Below are positions 1-9,720 of a DNA stretch of 64,000 nt, piece after piece. The position numbers and the translations under genes were made by a program. This stretch comes from Alteromonas sp. KUL42 (lineage in GTDB: Bacteria > Pseudomonadota > Gammaproteobacteria > Enterobacterales > Alteromonadaceae): assembly GCF_006538325.1 (NCBI RefSeq), contig NZ_BJKK01000003.1:372001-436000 (forward strand), in the 5' to 3' direction. The notes under the pieces were generated by a model. It had not been told where the DNA came from. It was given only the letters and a program-made list of their open reading frames with translations, and made no database searches. How positions within the stretch are numbered: the first letter of the stretch is position 1; the number at the start of each line of letters is the position of its first letter.

Positions 1-1039
1 TATCTTTGAGCATGCCAACCACGATGCGAATTTTGCTCACATCGTAACGCTGTAACCATTCATGCATTGCTTTTGTAGCTTGAGGGTTATGGGCCACGTC
101 CACCACAACATGTGGATTTAAGCTTAGCGTTTGTTGCCTGCCAGGCATGGTGGTATTGGCTATAATCTCGCTTAGTGTTGACTCTGAAGGTAAAAGCGCC
201 AGAGACTCTAACGCAGCAAGGGCTGTACTGGCGTTTTGTAGTGGAATTTTCGGATACGGTAAATGAGCAAAGTGATGTTCTTTACCTTTCCAAGACCAGG
301 TTGAATAATCTGCTGAAACTTCAGTGATGAAGTCTTGTGTTGCCCAACGCACATTGACAGATAATTCATTGGCAACATCATACAAAGACGAGGGTGGAAA
401 TAGCTCGCCGACAACGGCGTTGCCATTTTTGCGCATAATACCGGCTTTTTCCCTGGCAATTTTCTCTCGCGTATTACCCAGCCAATCTTGATGGTCTAAA
501 TCGATGGTGGTGATAACGGCCAAATCTGGGTCGATAATGTTGGTTGCATCTAAACGACCACCTAAGCCTACTTCTAGAATGGCGATGTCGACTTCCCAGT
601 CTTGCATCATTTTCATGGCTGCCAAAGTGCCAAACTCGAAATAAGTAAGAGATATTTCACCTCTCGCTACTTCTATACTTTCAAAGGCACTAACAAAATC
701 GTTTTCGGGCGCAAGTTCACCGTTATATCTAACGCGTTCGCAATAGTCAGTAAGATGAGGAGAGCTATACACCGCCACGCGCTTGCCTAAGGAAAGCAAC
801 GCCTGCTCTAACAAACGGCAGGTTGTTCCCTTTCCATTCGTACCGGCAACCGTAATGACAAGCGAGTTTTCAAGTGTCAGTGACATAGTGTTCGCCACTG
901 CTTTAACGCGATCTAGCCCCATGTCAATGGCACTAGGATGGATGGATTCTAGATATGACAGCCATTGGCTCAGGCTTTTTGGCGATTCGACCATAGCAGA
1001 CACTGAGCCAACAGAAGATTGTTTATTTTCGTTATTCAC
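1..1039 (-). CDS. folC: FolC, dihydrofolate/folylpolyglutamate synthase (C-terminus off window)
   Basis: Adds glutamate to dihydropteroate and to folates in the cytoplasm (folate pathway). The frame stays open from 1039 to the window edge, about 346 codons, so only the extreme C-terminus is missing. Visible motifs are the Mur-ligase-type ATP loop VAGTNGKGTTCRLLEQ near residue 60, SSPHL soon after, the VGLGGRLDATN stretch, a TTIDLDHQDWLG segment, and VVDVAHNPQA in the C-terminal domain. The chosen GTG (1037-1039) overlaps the accD stop by one base (TAGTG), which suggests translational coupling; an in-frame ATG at 992-994 is the alternative start. accD-folC adjacency is conserved in gammaproteobacteria. 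I am confident of the function, less so of the start. Confidence 0.93.
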   Translation of the reverse strand, partial: MNNENKQSSVGSVSAMVESPKSLSQWLSYLESIHPSAIDMGLDRVKAVANTMSLTLENSLVITVAGTNGKGTTCRLLEQALLSLGKRVAVYSSPHLTDYCERVRYNGELAPENDFVSAFESIEVARGEISLTYFEFGTLAAMKMMQDWEVDIAILEVGLGGRLDATNIIDPDLAVITTIDLDHQDWLGNTREKIAREKAGIMRKNGNAVVGELFPPSSLYDVANELSVNVRWATQDFITEVSADYSTWSWKGKEHHFAHLPYPKIPLQNASTALAALESLALLPSESTLSEIIANTTMPGRQQTLSLNPHVVVDVAHNPQATKAMHEWLQRYDVSKIRIVVGMLKD

Positions 1040-1884
1040 TAATTCTTGTTATGCAGCTTAACCAATAGGCTGTGTAATCTATCACGCATTTCTCTGCGGT
1101 CAACAATCATATCAATTGCGCCTTTCTCAACAAGAAATTCACTACGCTGAAAACCCTCAGGGAGTTTCTCACGCACGGTTTGCTCGATAACACGTGGGCC
1201 AGCGAAACCAATTAGCGCTTTAGGCTCTGCAACATTCACATCACCAAGCATTGCCAAACTGGCCGAAACACCACCCATGGTGGGGTCCGTCAGTACAGAA
1301 ATATACGGAAGGCCCTTTTTACTCATTTTTGCCAACGCAGCTGACGTTTTCGCCATTTGCATTAACGACATAAGTGCTTCTTGCATACGGGCACCACCAC
1401 TGGCAGAAAAACAAATCAGCGGCGTATTATTTTCGAGGCATGCATTAACTGCTGCTACGAAACGCGCACCGACTACAGATGCCATTGAACCGCCCATGAA
1501 GGCAAATTCAAAACACGCAACGACCACAGGCATTCCCTTAAGTTTGCCCTTCATAACTACCAGTGCGTCTTTTTCGTTGGTAGCCTTTTGTGCCGCTACA
1601 ATACGATCTTTATAACGCTTAGAGTCCTTAAACTTAAGTACGTCTTGAGGCTCATGTTCAGCTCCTAACTCGACTCTATCACCTTCATCGAGAAAGGCAT
1701 CAATTCGTCTACGCGCTGTTATGCGCATGTGGTGGTCACACTTTGGACACACTTCTAGAAGCTTTTCTAATTCGGTTTTATAAAGCACCGCTTGGCAAGA
1801 GCCACATTTGGTCCAGATACCTTCAGGTACGTTACCTTTGGTTGACGTTTGGGTGCGTGGAAGAATTTTTTGAATCCAGCTCAT
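1039..1884 (-). CDS. accD: AccD, acetyl-CoA carboxylase carboxyltransferase beta subunit
   Basis: Beta subunit of the carboxyltransferase that moves the carboxyl group from biotin on AccB to acetyl-CoA, giving malonyl-CoA for fatty acid synthesis. The protein is 281 residues. The N-terminal zinc ribbon is intact: CGSC at residues 27-30 and CPKC at 46-49, in the same positions as E. coli AccD. The crotonase-like core follows, with [10 protein letters not shown], a glycine-rich [11 protein letters not shown] stretch, and [11 protein letters not shown]. It lies just upstream of folC with a one-base overlap and is separated from truA by an inserted binding-protein gene. No anomaly is visible. Confidence 0.97.
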   Translation of the reverse strand: MSWIQKILPRTQTSTKGNVPEGIWTKCGSCQAVLYKTELEKLLEVCPKCDHHMRITARRRIDAFLDEGDRVELGAEHEPQDVLKFKDSKRYKDRIVAAQKATNEKDALVVMKGKLKGMPVVVACFEFAFMGGSMASVVGARFVAAVNACLENNTPLICFSASGGARMQEALMSLMQMAKTSAALAKMSKKGLPYISVLTDPTMGGVSASLAMLGDVNVAEPKALIGFAGPRVIEQTVREKLPEGFQRSEFLVEKGAIDMIVDRREMRDRLHSLLVKLHNKN

Positions 1885-2168
1885 GGAAATTGAATCCTTT
1901 TATTGTTTGCCGGCCAGTTCATTTATTTTTTTCATATTTGCGACCAGCAATACATTAATTTTTTAAGTTTCGTACTGTTTTGTCCAGAAAAAACACATCA
2001 CAGTAGAACAGCTACCTAATATAGCGCGCTATTAGACCACAATACAACGAAATGGAAAAAACAAAACTGGTCTAAGAAGTTAGCATCAACGCAGTAAACA
2101 ACCTCAATGGCACATTTGAGATCTCTTGCTAAAACGCGAGTCGATAAAAGAACACCCAAAACTGCGGA

Positions 2169-2972
2169 TTATTTCTGTGTCGAACACTTTTGCTTGGGGA
2201 AATGATAACGACCTGAATGACGTTCTATAGATTTCTCACGCTCTCCACTCTCAATAAACCGTTTCATTTCAATATTAATAGTTTGTTGTAATTCTTCGAG
2301 TCCAGGTCGAACAACAATAACCAAGTCAACGGCACTGATAATATTCGGAGATTGATAAAATGTTGAACGACAAAACGTATCATCAAACATAATGGATAAC
2401 GCATTTTGCTCGCTCATAATGGTAAACTCACAGCGATTTTTAGAGAGCATTGTCGCCATGGTCGTTTGACTGCTTGAATCAACTCTTACTAGTCCGTCAT
2501 TTGCTTTATCAAAGTGAGCCTGCAATACCGGATAAATAAACCCATACCGTGTACACACACTGGCATTAGGGTGCTCTTGTGAAACAAATGGTCCATCAAA
2601 GTTCCTTGTCGAATAGATATAACTTGCATGGAGCATGATAGGGTCGCTGAAAAGAAACGACTTTGGATGGTCTAGCCATACTGGCGAAGACAAAAACACA
2701 TCAGCTTGCCCGTCTAATAAGAGCTGCTCGTTTCTCGCCCTACTTGAATCCATATACGTTGCAACATACATGCTATGAGTTTCTAACCCAGTAAAGAAGT
2801 CGACCAAAACACCTTGGTAATCTTGTGTTTTAGTGTCGAAATACAGATATGGAGCAGAGCCTGGTGTGTTGATGGCAAAGCGCACGACTTTCTTTGATTC
2901 TGTTGCAAATGCACTACTATGTATCACCCAAAAGCAGTGACATAGTAAAACGATCAATAACGAAATTCTGTT
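2169..2972 (-). CDS. Orphan periplasmic solute-binding protein (SBP family 3 type)
   Basis: Predicted secreted protein of about 267 residues. It starts with a signal peptide: basic N-terminus, hydrophobic stretch to about residue 20, cleavage probably after SSAFA. The mature part resembles transporter substrate-binding domains of the amino-acid type (VRFAINTPGSAPYLYFD, YQGVLVDFF near the N-terminus, and an ADVFLSSPVW lobe). No permease or ATPase gene is adjacent, so it may be a sensor-like or orphan binding protein rather than part of a transporter. A TTG at 2991-2993 could extend it by seven codons; I prefer the GTG at 2970-2972 because it gives a compact signal peptide. It interrupts the usual truA-accD adjacency. 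The ligand is unknown. Confidence 0.72.
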   Translation of the reverse strand, partial: NRISLLIVLLCHCFWVIHSSAFATESKKVVRFAINTPGSAPYLYFDTKTQDYQGVLVDFFTGLETHSMYVATYMDSSRARNEQLLLDGQADVFLSSPVWLDHPKSFLFSDPIMLHASYIYSTRNFDGPFVSQEHPNASVCTRYGFIYPVLQAHFDKANDGLVRVDSSSQTTMATMLSKNRCEFTIMSEQNALSIMFDDTFCRSTFYQSPNIISAVDLVIVVRPGLEELQQTINIEMKRFIESGEREKSIERHSGRYHFPKQKCSTQK

Positions 2973-3079
2973 CACTATCCAACGTTCCAACAATAATCAG
3001 TAGACGCTTTACCATTCATTTGTATGACCTTTTTCAGTATCAATGAATAACCGAGCCTAGCGCTGACTGTGATTTAATT

Positions 3080-3877
3080 TTAAAAATCAGGTAAAAATAA
3101 TGGCCCTAACGGCGGCTTTGGTAGACCAAATTCGTCAGGATATGTCACATCAACTAAATACAAACCATTGGGCTTTGCCGTTGCTGCTGACTTACTTCTG
3201 TCTTTTAGGCTTAACAAATGGGATATCCAATCCACCGGTTGTTCACCCGCGCCAATTTCAACAAGAGCACCCGTAATGTTGCGAACCATATGGTGTAAAA
3301 ATGCGTTGGCACGAATATCAATGACAACGTAACGTCCCTGCCGATAAACACTCACATTCGTTACATTGCGAAACGGTGTATTGCTCTGGCACAATGCCGC
3401 GCGAAAAGATGTGAAATCTTGCTCACCAAGTAATGCTTGCGCAGCTTCATGCATTTTACCCTCATCTAAAGGGCGATGAATATGTGTAACACCATGATGT
3501 AAGATAGCTGGGCGCATTTTGGCATTGTGGATAACGTATCGATATCGTCGATGTGTCGCAGAAAAACGAGCATGGAAATCATCGGGGACATTCTTTGCCC
3601 AAGTTACCGCAACTGAATCAGGTAAATTCGCATTCACCCCTAAAGTCCACGCCCTCTCATTACGCGGTGCGTCACAGTTGAAATGAACAACCTGCCCTGT
3701 TGCGTGAACACCTGCATCAGTGCGCCCCGCACATTGGACCTCGATAGGTTCGTTGGCTACGGTAGAAAGTGCTGTTTCTAAATACTGTTGGACACTAGGT
3801 ACTTCTCGCTGGCGCTGCCAACCAAATACAGCAGCACCATCGTATTCTATCCCTAAGGCAATTCGCCCCATTTTCAC
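3080..3877 (-). CDS. truA: TruA, tRNA pseudouridine(38-40) synthase
   Basis: Isomerises uridines 38, 39 and 40 of the tRNA anticodon arm. The 265-residue product aligns along its length with E. coli TruA as I remember it: ALGIEYDG and GWQRQ at the N-terminus, the catalytic aspartate in [18 protein letters not shown] near residue 55, and [26 protein letters not shown] and the C-terminal [11 protein letters not shown]. The start is GTG with an AGGG five bases upstream; an ATG two codons further in is equally possible. It lies 54 bp downstream of fimV and is probably cotranscribed with it. Confidence 0.96.
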   Translation of the reverse strand: MKMGRIALGIEYDGAAVFGWQRQREVPSVQQYLETALSTVANEPIEVQCAGRTDAGVHATGQVVHFNCDAPRNERAWTLGVNANLPDSVAVTWAKNVPDDFHARFSATHRRYRYVIHNAKMRPAILHHGVTHIHRPLDEGKMHEAAQALLGEQDFTSFRAALCQSNTPFRNVTNVSVYRQGRYVVIDIRANAFLHHMVRNITGALVEIGAGEQPVDWISHLLSLKDRSKSAATAKPNGLYLVDVTYPDEFGLPKPPLGPLFLPDF

Positions 3878-3931
3878 GTCACCCTAAATTAAAAAGGCGC
3901 TAAGTGTAGTCATCTCGCACTCAACATGCAA

Positions 3932-5535
3932 TTAACCAATCGACTTCAAAATTGCGTCAGCTTCTTCTTTTTGCTCTTCACTACCAAGCTCCAAGACTTC
4001 TTCTAGTAGTTCTCGAGCAGCATTTACGTCATCCATTTCGATGTACGCTCTTGCCAAGTCTAGATTAGCATTTTGACCCGCATCTTTATCTATATCGATA
4101 ACAGTATCGTCGTCAGATACACCTGTAAAATCTGACAAACTAACGTCAAGGTCGAGTTCTTGATTATCTAAATCGCCATCATCAATATCATCACCCTCAT
4201 CCATTAAGGCCTCAACGTCTAAGAAGTCTTCGGGTGATAAACTTCCTTCATTGGGCGTTACCGAATCGCCTATATCGCTCAATAACGCTTCTAAATCTAA
4301 ATCTGGGTTATCTAATTGAAGCGATTCATTAGCACTTTGCTTCTCTTTTGCTTCCTCGACGTTATCTTCAATATCCTGTGGTGAGGCGATATCAAGCTCT
4401 ATATCATCTGGAATGTCCAAATCATCAAGCTCGCTATCGTCTACCATAGCAAACCCACTATCATCCTCGTCTTCATCATCAAGTTCGAAGAATGCTTCTA
4501 AATCGTCATCAATGTCGTCGTCATCAAGCTCAAAGTCGTCTGAATCATCTAATTCAGAGTCATCAGATGTATCGGTACTGCCTACCACTTCTGCCTCTGA
4601 CTCATCAAGTGAAAATTCGACTTCGTCGTCACTACGTTCACTCTCTTCAGTGTCTTGAAGTAAGTCTGCCTCTGAGGTGGAATCTACAGTATTACTCTGC
4701 TCAGCTTCTGATTCGCTGTTTTCTTCTGCATCATCTAAAGAAGGTTCAACATCTTCATCTAAAGGCGACTCCAGCTCCAAACTTTCAAGCATTTCATCAA
4801 AATCGGTAGTGTCTGCCTCTTCTATTTCCTCTTTACTACTTGATAACCAGTCATCTAACCCCGGCATATCACTGAGGTCATCTGAATCATCGTCAATTAG
4901 GCTAGGCTCTGAGGTCTCATTTTCCTCATTATTGAACGGGGTACTTTCGTCCACTGAAGGTTCTTTCTCAGCTAAAGGCTCTTCTCCGGCTGAGGGCTCT
5001 TCTCCTGCTGAGGGCTCTTCTCCGGCTGAGGGCTCTTCTTCACTAAATTCAAAGTCTGTATTTTCAGAATCAACAGGCCCATCAATTTCTTGCTCTAACT
5101 CAAATGAATCGATTTCGTTGTATGCTTCATCAAGGAGGCTATCATCGAATTCACTATCAGTAGACTCCTTTGAATTTGTATCTGACTCTATGTCCATATC
5201 GCCAAATGAAGGAATGTCATCCATCATTTGTTTTTCAAATGCATCTATAGCGTCGTCTAAAGGATCAGAAGATGAGATTTCCTCTTCTTCAGTTGTGTGA
5301 TCTTCTTCATCAGCAACCGGCTCAACGTCTTCCTTTGAGTCAACTTCATCTTCTAGGTCAAAATCTGTGTCGTCAGTTTCTAATACTTCTTCATCAGCGA
5401 CCGGCTCAACGTCTTCCTCTGAGTAAACTTCATCTTCTAGTTCAAGATCTGTGTCGTCAGTTTCTAATACTCCTTCATCAGCAACCGGCTCAACGTCTTC
5501 CTCTGAGTCAACTTCATCTTCTAGGTCAAAATCTG
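3932..5535 (-). pseudogene. fimV: fimV/hubP 3' part, separated by a frameshift
   Basis: Continuation of the fimV/hubP gene after a 2-nt loss at about 5534-5536. Reading back from the stop at 3932, the frame is open through 5227 (first internal ATG) and up to the break; nothing suggests an independent start. The encoded part is extremely acidic, with tandem EEPSAG units, and ends in the conserved FimV C-terminal module (NLDLARAYIEMDDVNAARE, then LLEEVLELGSEEQKEEADAI), a TPR-like motif that in FimV/HubP proteins is needed for partner recruitment. Restoring two bases makes 3932-8138 exactly 1,403 codons including the stop. As written, this part would not be translated in continuity with the signal peptide and membrane segment. 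Confidence 0.85.
4977..5040 (-). repeat. 18-bp tandem repeat encoding AGEEPS units
   Basis: Three nearly identical 18-bp units (4977-4994, 4995-5012, 5013-5030) and a partial fourth encode successive AGEEPS hexapeptides in the acidic part of FimV. The unit length is a multiple of three, so copy-number change would keep the frame. They differ at single third-codon-type positions (ccggc versus cctgc). Confidence 0.85.
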
Positions 5536-5716
5536 TCGTCAGTTTCTAATACTTCTTCATCAGCAACCGGCTCAACGTCTTCCTCTGAGCCTACTTCATC
5601 TTCTAGGTCAAAATCTGTGTCGTCAGTTTCTAATATTTCTTCATCAGCAACCGGCTCAACGTCTTCCTCTGAGTCAACTTCATCTTCTAGGTCAAAATCT
5701 GTGTCGTCAGTTTCTT
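5305..5716 (-). repeat. 84-bp tandem repeat array in fimV (five units, one of 82 bp)
   Basis: Five tandem units are recognised by the recurring plus-strand word cagc(a/g)accgg at 5311, 5395, 5479, 5561 and 5645. Spacings are 84, 84, 82 and 84 bp. Each unit encodes an acidic 28-residue repeat with the core TDFDLEDEV followed by SEEDVEPVAD. The unit that is 2 bp short lacks one CA of a CACA dinucleotide pair on the coding strand, and this is what breaks the reading frame. High identity between units makes the array prone to slippage and also to assembly or sequencing errors. Confidence 0.92.
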
Positions 5717-8138
5717 TTCCTTCAGGTAGATCTTCAGAAAAGTCAGCTTCATCATCAGACTCAAGTTCGGCCAAAAGTTCATCCGATAACGAATCCATTT
5801 CATCCGACTCAAGCTCTGCTAGAAGCTCATCAGAAAGCGCATCGGTCTCTTGTGATACTTTTGTATCCTCTGCTTCAAGTTCTGCTAAGAGTTCATCAGT
5901 TAATGGATCTTCAAAGTCTTCATTATCAATATGCAAATCGTCATCTGACACTTCGCTATCGTCTGACACTAACGAATCGTCTTGTTCTTCTTCAGGTTGT
6001 TCGTCTAACTCAGCTTCTAATTCAGCCAATAACTCATCAGTGAACGGGTCTTCAAAGTCCTCGCTATCACCAGCGCTTTCATCAAGAGTATTATCTTGTC
6101 GCTCTGATATAGGTTCTAATTCATCTGTATCGTCAGAATCCTCTTCCTCTGCTTGCAACTCTGCGATAAGTTCGTCAGAGAGCGGATCACTGAAGTCAGC
6201 ACTACTCTCAATATCGTCGGTGGTAATTTCATCGAGATCGTCAGTGATGGCATCAAGACTTTGAATACTTTGCGGAGACTGTGTTGACGAGGCTATTTCA
6301 TCATCTTCAAACTCATCTTCTTCGTCGTCATCTTCACCAAGCCCACCCATCATTTCAATTTGCTCAATTTCGTTAAGCAGATCGTCCGTTATTTTGTTTA
6401 GCTCTTTATTTTGTTGGTTGATCTCGTCATCCAGCTTCTCGAGCATGTCTTCATTGATAAGGTCGTCATTACTATCAAGCTCTGTCGTCAGCCCATCGTC
6501 GACACCATGCTCTTCCAACAAATCATCTATGCTTATTTCTGGCTTGTCATCTTCATCTTCTACAGATGGAAGTGTATTCGCTGTATCGTCAAGATCGTTT
6601 GAGTTTGGCGAGTTAGTAGGCGTTGTTTCATCGCTTGATGCACTAGCCAACAATGCGTCGATATCATCGTCATTAACGTCTTCATTTGCTTCATCGTTAA
6701 CTTCACTGGAAAACTCGTTAAGTATGTCATCTGGGTCAACGTCATCTGAGTCTTGGCTTTGAACATCGTCTAGCAGATCATCAATATCAAAATCATCATC
6801 TGCGTCAGCGGTGTCAGCGCTTGCTTGGGAAGAATCCTCATTAACGGCGCCTGTATCTTCTTCGTCAAATACATCGTCATCGCCAGAGAGGTCAAAGCCT
6901 TCAAATTCGCCCTTTTCGTCTTCGCTTAGCATTTTGTCTGACAAGTCGTCATCATCAAACAAACTATCTAATTCATTTTGATCGAGTTCATCATCTCCTG
7001 CTTCAAATAAGTCGTCACTACCATCATCAGGCACTAACATATCGTCTTCTAGCTCAGCAAACGTTTCTAACTCATCATCCAGGCTGTCTTCTAGATCGGA
7101 GGTAAGTACATCATCTAAGAGATCGTCATCATTAAACAAATCATCATCAGACAATTCACCAGTGTCATCTAAGTCTGCGTCCAATGCGCTGGACAAGTCG
7201 CCGATATCAGAATCGAGATCATCATTGTCGTCATTAGCCGTTATCGTTGGTGTAGGAGTTGTTGGTTCTTCAGGTTTGCTATTTCGTTTCAGCAACCACA
7301 TGATCAAGCCACCTACGAGCAGAAGAGAGAGAAACGCCGAACCAATAATCATGCTCATTGGGCTTGTCAGTGTTTTTAATATTCCATCTTGCTCTTTTGC
7401 ATCTCGCTTTGCTTGCTCGGCCTTTATCATATCGAGCAATTCTTGCTGCAGTTTCACCTGCATGTCTAACTGAGACTTAACATCACCTTCGACTTGACCA
7501 CGAAGCGACTCCAACTCGCCGTTTACCGCCTCTACACGCTCATACAGCTTTCGATTTTCATTGAGGATGGCTTCTACGTTTTCTAACGATGCGGCAAATT
7601 GCATACGCAGTTCATCAAATTGGCGTGTTTGCTCTTCGTCTAAACGCGTTATCTTCTTTTCTATATCTGATTGCGTTTGAGTAAGATCGTTTTGATTAAC
7701 AAGAGGAGAAGGTGGCTTGATATTCTTTACACTGCTACCGGGCTTGTTCAGTAGTTCAGCGAAATTACGGTCGTCCTGCTCTGCGCGAATTTGTGCTTTT
7801 TCTTTGTCAATTCGCGCAATGTAACGTTCAGAAGGTAGCTTTAATACAGCCCCCTCAACCATCATATTGAGGTTGCCGTTTTCAAACGCATCTGGATTTA
7901 ATTCATAAATGGCGGTCATCACCTGATAAATAGTCAGGTTATTGTTCTGTCTGTAGCGCTCGGCTATACGCCAAAGGGTATCGGTTGAATCAATAGGTCC
8001 GTATTCTAGCCCAGAGTATTGCCCTCTGGCATCTTTGGGGCCTTTCAATAAGGTAGCGCGCTCCTGTGCATCGACAGAAGAAATGGGGGCAGACAAACAA
8101 AGTGTTAGTAAAAGCAAGCCCGTCAAATGCAATTTCAT
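5526..8138 (-). CDS. fimV: FimV/HubP polar landmark protein, N-terminal part (truncated by frameshift)
   Basis: Inner-membrane, peptidoglycan-binding polar organiser; family members place flagella, pili and chromosome-partition machinery at the pole. The 870-residue open part has a signal peptide (residues 1-24), a LysM-like peptidoglycan-binding region (about 48-103, with DTLWRIAERYR and YQVMTAIYELNPDAF), a coiled coil (about 150-245), one membrane segment (about 260-285), then a very long Asp/Glu/Ser-rich cytoplasmic tail. The frame ends prematurely (ETDDRF then stop) inside the 84-bp repeats because two bases are missing. The intact product would be 1,402 residues. The neighbours asd upstream and truA downstream match the order seen in Pseudomonas. 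The break may be real or a sequence error. Confidence 0.9.
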   Translation of the reverse strand: MKLHLTGLLLLTLCLSAPISSVDAQERATLLKGPKDARGQYSGLEYGPIDSTDTLWRIAERYRQNNNLTIYQVMTAIYELNPDAFENGNLNMMVEGAVLKLPSERYIARIDKEKAQIRAEQDDRNFAELLNKPGSSVKNIKPPSPLVNQNDLTQTQSDIEKKITRLDEEQTRQFDELRMQFAASLENVEAILNENRKLYERVEAVNGELESLRGQVEGDVKSQLDMQVKLQQELLDMIKAEQAKRDAKEQDGILKTLTSPMSMIIGSAFLSLLLVGGLIMWLLKRNSKPEEPTTPTPTITANDDNDDLDSDIGDLSSALDADLDDTGELSDDDLFNDDDLLDDVLTSDLEDSLDDELETFAELEDDMLVPDDGSDDLFEAGDDELDQNELDSLFDDDDLSDKMLSEDEKGEFEGFDLSGDDDVFDEEDTGAVNEDSSQASADTADADDDFDIDDLLDDVQSQDSDDVDPDDILNEFSSEVNDEANEDVNDDDIDALLASASSDETTPTNSPNSNDLDDTANTLPSVEDEDDKPEISIDDLLEEHGVDDGLTTELDSNDDLINEDMLEKLDDEINQQNKELNKITDDLLNEIEQIEMMGGLGEDDDEEDEFEDDEIASSTQSPQSIQSLDAITDDLDEITTDDIESSADFSDPLSDELIAELQAEEEDSDDTDELEPISERQDNTLDESAGDSEDFEDPFTDELLAELEAELDEQPEEEQDDSLVSDDSEVSDDDLHIDNEDFEDPLTDELLAELEAEDTKVSQETDALSDELLAELESDEMDSLSDELLAELESDDEADFSEDLPEGKETDDTDFDLEDEVDSEEDVEPVADEEILETDDTDFDLEDEVGSEEDVEPVADEEVLETDDRF

Positions 8139-8543
8139 AGCAGTCCTATATGCCCTTAAGCGTCTTTACCGCCATTGACGTATCGGCGGATTTGTAAGCC
8201 AGACACTGAAAAAATCCACTGGCACTTATTTTTATTTTCTGTTCATGAGTGCGGTGTTTCATCACAATGCCCTTGTTCCAATAAAACGAACTGGAAGTCA
8301 CTGCAGTATCGCTTAATTATCATCTTGGCAATTGTGTTGCTAAGTATCTGACCACTTTTTATTTTTTACTTAATTGTTAGAGCCATAACAACGCACTACC
8401 CAAACTATAAACCAGTTATTCTGGGCAATCTAGTTAGTGCGGAGAATTTCGTTAAATTTACCTTAACTACAACTATCGGCCAGCGCAGCGAAAGGTTTAC
8501 TTTTTCTGTTCTGACCGGTTCAATGTTTACTTGTGGTGTACTG
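8139..8543. other. Intergenic region upstream of fimV
   Basis: This 405-bp stretch has no convincing gene. It should hold the fimV promoter and any asd terminator. A 5-bp GC stem (8169-8173 with 8185-8189) lies about 30 bases upstream of the fimV start codon in the transcribed leader. I see no other strong structure. Confidence 0.5.
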
Positions 8544-9560
8544 CTATAGATAATCGCGAATAAGGGTTTCAGCTATTTGAATGCTATTGGTAGCCGCCCC
8601 TTTGCGAATATTATCCGACACAACCCACATATTTAGCCCACATGGGTGAGTAATGTCGTTTCGAATTCTCCCCACGTGAACAATATCATTACCGCTTGCG
8701 CTACTTACCTGAGTTGGAAACTGCTCATTAGAGTCGTACACCTTTACCCCAGCGGCATCGGCTAGCAATTGCTTAACTTGCTGAGCATCAATTGGCGAGC
8801 GTGTTTCAAGGTGAATGGCTTCTGCATGACCATAAAAAACCGGTACGCGAACCGCGGTCGCATTCACTAAAATACTGTGATCCCCCATAATCTTTTGAGT
8901 TTCCCACAGCATTTTCATTTCTTCTTTTGTGTAATCGTTATCTTGAAACACATCTATTTGAGGAATGACATTAAATGCAATTTGGCGACTAAATGCATCA
9001 GGCTTTACTTCTCGCGCATTAAGCAAACCCGCGGTTTGCTTGGCAAGCTCTTCCATTGCTTCTTTACCTGCACCAGACACCGATTGGTAGGTACACACAT
9101 TGATTCTATCAATACCCACTGCATCCTGAATGGGTTTTAGCGCTACCATCATTTGAATGGTTGAACAGTTGGGGTTTGCAATGATATTGCGATTGCGAAA
9201 ATCCGCTAATGCATGCGCATTCACTTCTGGCACAACCAATGGAATATCAGGCTCGTAACGGAATTCAGAGGTATTGTCGATTACAATACAACCATCTTGC
9301 GCTGCGAGTGGCGCAAACTTAGCTGAAATAATGCCTCCAGCTGAGAAAAAGCCAAATTGAACAAGAGACCAGTCGAACTCATCGGCATCAAGCACTTCAA
9401 TGTCTTCGCCTTTAAATGACACAGTAGTTCCTGCTGAACGTTTACTGGCAAGCGGATATAAACGATTTACTGGAAAATCACGCTCTTCTAATAGTTCAAT
9501 CATGGTTTGGCCCACAAGTCCTGTGGCACCCAATACCGCTACGTCAAACGCTTGCGACAT
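8544..9560 (-). CDS. asd: Asd, aspartate-semialdehyde dehydrogenase
   Basis: Reduces aspartyl-4-phosphate to aspartate-4-semialdehyde with NADPH, feeding lysine, methionine, threonine and diaminopimelate synthesis. The product has 338 residues: Rossmann start VAVLGATGLVGQTMIELL, the catalytic cysteine C132 in NPNCSTIQ, and the substrate-side histidine region FYGHAEAIHLETRSP. The catalytic cysteine shows this is a true Asd and not a Usg-1-like paralogue, which occupies the equivalent place upstream of truA in E. coli. It lies upstream of fimV on the same strand. Confidence 0.95.
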   Translation of the reverse strand: MSQAFDVAVLGATGLVGQTMIELLEERDFPVNRLYPLASKRSAGTTVSFKGEDIEVLDADEFDWSLVQFGFFSAGGIISAKFAPLAAQDGCIVIDNTSEFRYEPDIPLVVPEVNAHALADFRNRNIIANPNCSTIQMMVALKPIQDAVGIDRINVCTYQSVSGAGKEAMEELAKQTAGLLNAREVKPDAFSRQIAFNVIPQIDVFQDNDYTKEEMKMLWETQKIMGDHSILVNATAVRVPVFYGHAEAIHLETRSPIDAQQVKQLLADAAGVKVYDSNEQFPTQVSSASGNDIVHVGRIRNDITHPCGLNMWVVSDNIRKGAATNSIQIAETLIRDYL

Positions 9561-9720
9561 AATGCTCTTTGCTCCTAAATTTAATAGATGTTCGCTCTAA
9601 TGAGCTTTTGTAAAACAGTTTCTTTGCACACACTAATGTACAAAAACTAAGTTAACTACTGTTGTTATTGAACCTCAACGAGGCCAACACAACGTCTATA
9701 ACAACTCAACAATAAAAGGC

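Noticed and set aside
1885-2168. Hidden small gene between accD and the binding protein gene
   Set aside because: Only short frames without ribosome sites; probably promoter and leader for accD.
5305-5716. CRISPR-like regular repeats
   Set aside because: The 84-bp units are contiguous, coding and without unique spacers; they encode a protein repeat.
5272-6264. Long Ser/Leu-rich plus-strand frames opposite fimV (also 4677-5300)
   Set aside because: They are mirror images of Asp/Glu codons (GAT/GAA read as ATC/TTC and TCA/TCT on the other strand) and have no ribosome sites or family similarity.
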